Translations under genes and position numbers: made by a program
Assembly (NCBI GenBank): GCA_021813805.1
Contig: JAKAJL010000003.1
Location: 1-64,000 of the forward strand
DNA from: Pseudomonadota bacterium
GTDB taxonomy: Bacteria > Pseudomonadota > Alphaproteobacteria > Rhizobiales > Beijerinckiaceae
Direction: 5' to 3'
Length of the DNA: 64,000 bases
The notes under the pieces: generated by a model
The model's database searches: none
What the model was told of the DNA's origin: nothing
The model's input: only the letters and a program-made list of their open reading frames with translations
Shown: positions 61,422 to 64,000 of the stretch, piece by piece
Layout: every line of letters begins with the position of its first letter
Position numbering within the stretch: the stretch's first letter is position 1

Positions 61422-63245
61422 ATGGCGTCCGCGTCGACCCGCGAAAATTCTGGCCGCGTCTTCAACGTCGTGCTGATCAAGCCCACCCATTACGATGACC
61501 AGGGCTATCCGATCCAATGGCTTCGCTCCGCCATCCCGTCCAATACGCTGGCCTGCATGTACGGCCTCGCGCAGGACGCAGCGCGGCGGCAGATTCTCGG
61601 CTCCGACGTCGAACTGCGTCTTCACACATTTGACGAGACCAACACCCGCATCCGCCCGAAGGAAATCGCCCGGATGGTTCGCGAGGCCGGCGGCGATGGC
61701 ATGGTTTGTCTCGTCGGCGTGCAATCGAACCAGTTTCCCCGCGCTGTCGATTTGGCGCGCATGTTCCGCGCCGAGGGGCTCCAGGTCGGGATCGGCGGCT
61801 TCCATGTCTCCGGCTGCCTCGCGATGCTGCCTGAACTGCCGCCGGAAATCCGCGAGGCCCAGGCGCTCGGGATTTCGATTTTCGCCGGCGAATCCGAAAA
61901 CCACCGCTTCGACGGCGTCCTGCGGGACGCATTCGCGCACAAGCTCCAGCCGCTCTATAATTACCTCGACGACCTGCCGGGCCTCGAAGGCGAGCCCTTG
62001 CCGATCCTGCCGCGCGCCCGCGTGAGCCGCACCATGGGCAAATTGTCGAGCCTCGATTTCGGGCGCGGCTGCCCGTATCAATGCTCCTTTTGCACCATCA
62101 TCAATGTGCAGGGCCGCAAAAGCCGGTTCCGCAACGCCGACGATCTTGAACGCATCCTGCGCGAGAACCAGGCGCAGGGCGTAAACCGCTTCTTCATCAC
62201 CGACGACAATTTCGCCCGCAACGCGCAATGGGAGCAACTCTTCGACCGCATCATCAAGCTGCGCGAAGAGGAAGGCATGTTCTTCGGCTTCACCATCCAG
62301 GTCGATACGCTCTGCCATAAGATCCCGAATTTCATCGAGAAGGCGACGCGCGCCGGCGCCAACCGGGTCTTCATCGGGCTGGAGAACATCAACCCCGACA
62401 ATCTGATCGAGGCGAAGAAGCGCCAGAACAAGATCACCGAATATCGCGCCATGCTGCAGAAATGGCGCGAGCACGGCGCCCACACCGCCGCCGGCTACAT
62501 TCTGGGCTTTCCCGCCGACACCAAGGAAAGCATTTTGCGCGACATCGAGATCATCAAGCGGGAGTTGCCGCTCGACATTCTCGAATTCTTCTTCCTCACC
62601 CCCCTGCCCGGCTCGGAGGACCACCAGCGCCTGCTCGCCAAGGGCGTGTGGATGGACCCCGACCTCAACAAATACGATCTCAACCATCGCGTCACCCATC
62701 ATGCGAAAATGTCTGACGCCGAATGGGAGGACGCCTATCGTTCCGCCTGGGCCGCGTATTACACCGACGACCATATGAAGACGGTTTTGCGGCGCTCCGC
62801 CGTCCATGGGCTGCGTGGGATCAAGTCTTTGCGCTCAAAGCTTCTGATGTTCCACATCATGATCAAATATGAGGGCGTCCATCCGCTCGAAGGCGGCGCC
62901 TTACGGCTGAAATTCCGCAAAGACCGCCGCCCCGGCATGAAGCTGGAGAGTCCTTTTGTTTTCTATCCGCGTTATGCGTTCAAGACGCTGCGCAACGCCC
63001 TGGGCTATTGGCTGACCATCCGCAAATTCGACCGCTTCATGAAGGAAGCCGTCGAGGCGCCGGATCGCGAGGCTTATACCGACAGGGCGGTCGCGCCGCA
63101 GAGCGCCGAGGACTTCGAGGACATGGCGCTCTACCACGCCACGACCGGCGGCGAAGCCGCGCTGGCGCGCAAAAAACGCGACGAGGCGATCCGCAAGGGC
63201 GCGGCGCAAAAGCCTGCCGATGTGATCGCCCCGGCGGCCGAATGA
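61422..63245 (+). CDS. B12-domain-type radical SAM protein
   Basis: The 607-residue product has AAGGAG 5 nt before its ATG. The N-terminal Rossmann-like part (1-190) follows the B12-binding layout (FNVVLIKPTHYDDQGYP, MVCLVGVQSNQFPRAVDLARMFRAEGLQVGIGGFHVSG), but no DxHxxG motif for the cobalamin-ligand His is seen. The radical SAM core has LDFGRGCPYQCSFCTI (C-x3-C-x2-C, near residue 220) with FFITDDNFARN, VDTLCHKI and IGLENINPD. A C-terminal extension of about 150 residues follows. Its substrate is unknown. Its stop overlaps the DUF985 cupin start by 4 bp (ATGA), so the two are co-translated. Confidence 0.88.
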   Translation: MASASTRENSGRVFNVVLIKPTHYDDQGYPIQWLRSAIPSNTLACMYGLAQDAARRQILGSDVELRLHTFDETNTRIRPKEIARMVREAGGDGMVCLVGVQSNQFPRAVDLARMFRAEGLQVGIGGFHVSGCLAMLPELPPEIREAQALGISIFAGESENHRFDGVLRDAFAHKLQPLYNYLDDLPGLEGEPLPILPRARVSRTMGKLSSLDFGRGCPYQCSFCTIINVQGRKSRFRNADDLERILRENQAQGVNRFFITDDNFARNAQWEQLFDRIIKLREEEGMFFGFTIQVDTLCHKIPNFIEKATRAGANRVFIGLENINPDNLIEAKKRQNKITEYRAMLQKWREHGAHTAAGYILGFPADTKESILRDIEIIKRELPLDILEFFFLTPLPGSEDHQRLLAKGVWMDPDLNKYDLNHRVTHHAKMSDAEWEDAYRSAWAAYYTDDHMKTVLRRSAVHGLRGIKSLRSKLLMFHIMIKYEGVHPLEGGALRLKFRKDRRPGMKLESPFVFYPRYAFKTLRNALGYWLTIRKFDRFMKEAVEAPDREAYTDRAVAPQSAEDFEDMALYHATTGGEAALARKKRDEAIRKGAAQKPADVIAPAAE

Positions 63246-63673
63246 TCGATCTGCGCGATCCCGCGCTTCCGGCCGGAGCCGTGCGGGAGGCGCTGGGCCT
63301 CGCGCCGCATCCTGAAGGCGGCGCTTTTCGCGAAATCTGGCGCGACGCGCCGAAAAACGGCGGACGCGGCGCCGCGACCAGTATTTTCTTCCTGCTCGAA
63401 GCCGGCGAGCGGTCGCATTGGCATCGCGTGGACGCCGCCGAATTGTGGATCTGGCAGGCCGGCGCACCGCTGCTGTTGGAAATCGGCGACGGGCGGCAAA
63501 TCCGCCTCGGCCCGAACCTTTCCGCCGGCGAGACTTTCCAGGGCGTCGTTCCCGCAGGCGTTTGGCAGGCGGCTAAAAGCCTCGGCGGTTGGACGCTGGT
63601 TTCCTGCGTGGTTGCGCCGGCCTTCCAGTTTTCAGGCTTCGAGCTCGCGCCGCCTGGCTGGGCGCCGGCTTAA
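63242..63673 (+). CDS. DUF985 cupin-family protein
   Basis: The 143-residue protein is a full Cupin_5 (DUF985) member: LGLAPHPEGGAFREIWRDAP, TSIFFLLEAGERSHWHRVDAAELWIWQAGAPL with conserved His residues, LGPNLSAGETFQGVVPAGVWQAAKSLGG and SCVVAPAFQFSGFEL. The family is described as of unknown function, with a metal- or sugar-binding cupin fold. The ATG overlaps the stop of the radical SAM gene, so it likely acts with that enzyme. No other gene follows in this direction before 63880. Confidence 0.92.
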   Translation: MIDLRDPALPAGAVREALGLAPHPEGGAFREIWRDAPKNGGRGAATSIFFLLEAGERSHWHRVDAAELWIWQAGAPLLLEIGDGRQIRLGPNLSAGETFQGVVPAGVWQAAKSLGGWTLVSCVVAPAFQFSGFELAPPGWAPA

Positions 63674-63879
63674 GGATCCTGCGTTTACGATGATCTTATG
63701 GGAACATCGGATCACAGTGAAAGCAGCTTAATCGACAAAATCGGGATCAAGCCAGGTTGACTGAACCGTCACCGTAATCGTGCAAGGACGAAAGACACGA
63801 ATCTCGCAGCGTCGGGATATTTTATTTTCATGTTGATCCTTCGACGCAGGACCCGTAGTTTGGACTAGGAGGGTTCTAT

Positions 63880-64000
63880 ATGTCTACATCGACTGGCTAT
63901 ATCAGTGCATGTTTGGACTGCTCTGGATGCAAAAAATCATTTTCGGTTGCTGCAGCCGTTGGGAAAGGAATCGAGAAGCTTCCCGATCCGTTTGCCGCAC
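63880..64000 (+). CDS. Cys-rich small protein, 3' end missing
   Basis: The ATG at 63880 is preceded by AGGAGGG (63867-63873, 6 nt spacing), a very strong ribosome site. The visible 40 residues begin MSTSTGYISACLDCSGCKKS, with Cys11, Cys14 and Cys17 in C-x2-C-x2-C spacing, then SFSVAAAVGKG. The short spacing suggests a zinc or metal site. The codon use is less GC-rich than the rest of the window. The gene runs off the end, so family and length cannot be judged. The 206 bases before it (63674-63879) show nothing else that I can name. Confidence 0.65.
   Translation, partial: MSTSTGYISACLDCSGCKKSFSVAAAVGKGIEKLPDPFAA

Noticed and set aside
1-64000. tRNA, rRNA, insertion sequences, integrases, riboswitches
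   Set aside because: I looked for cloverleaf-like stems with T-arm motifs, transposase motifs, and long conserved leaders. I found none that I could support by eye; a tRNAscan and Rfam run would settle this.

Overview
The window is high-GC, densely coded DNA from an alphaproteobacterium, most likely a member of the Hyphomicrobiales (Rhizobiales) near the Beijerinckiaceae/Methylocystaceae. This placement is an inference from the gene content: a PsiF-repeat protein, CBS-BON and BON-type stress proteins, a PA0069-type radical SAM protein, ClpP-like COG3904-type proteins and FNR/FixK-type boxes. No rRNA, tRNA, insertion sequence, integrase or CRISPR array was recognised. Both ends cut through genes: a PsiF-repeat protein on the left and a Cys-rich small protein on the right.

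Layout. 0-4 kb: SGNH hydrolase, LysR regulator divergent from a glutathione S-transferase and a flavin-binding PNPOx-like protein. 4-21 kb: a surface-polysaccharide locus. It holds a Wzy/ligase-like membrane protein, an exported GH5 glycanase, a Wzc-like co-polymerase whose kinase P-loop is altered, a WecG/TagA glycosyltransferase, a GT4 glycosyltransferase, a GINT1-N-like putative sugar-transfer protein, an FAD oxidoreductase, a FemAB-like acyltransferase, a flippase fused to an intact-looking protein-kinase-like domain, and a 997-residue protein joining phosphoribosyltransferase-like, kinase-like and HAD modules. The last two genes overlap and are the most unusual part of the window.

21-27.5 kb: HlyIII/PAQR membrane protein, Mrr-type restriction endonuclease, EttA, a KAP-like P-loop NTPase preceded by two intergenic palindromes, and a CBS-BON protein with a class II-spaced FNR/FixK box. 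27.7-32.7 kb: a tight TetR-HlyD-ABC-permease-antiporter operon with an evident TetR operator. 32.9-41.4 kb: a Gly/Tyr/Pro repeat secreted protein, RecG, a Cache-domain protein, a lipoprotein, a Nudix-like protein, a KefB-type antiporter and a divergent NarL/NarX-like two-component pair. 41.4-47.9 kb: a TonB-dependent receptor with paired palindromes upstream, then TetR divergent from an EmrAB-type efflux operon with two matching operators.

47.9-55.9 kb, all on the minus strand: a 2OG-Fe(II) oxygenase-like protein with an FNR/FixK-type box, a four-gene 2-oxoacid:ferredoxin oxidoreductase cluster ending in a flavoprotein/ferredoxin fusion, and a three-gene AmmeMemoRadiSam cluster. These suggest low-oxygen or redox-linked metabolism. 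56.7-64 kb: a dynamin-like GTPase with two C-terminal CxxC/CxxH modules, a ClpP-like protein, a PA0069 radical SAM protein, a small glycosyltransferase-like protein, a large radical SAM protein overlapping a DUF985 cupin gene, and the truncated right-end gene.
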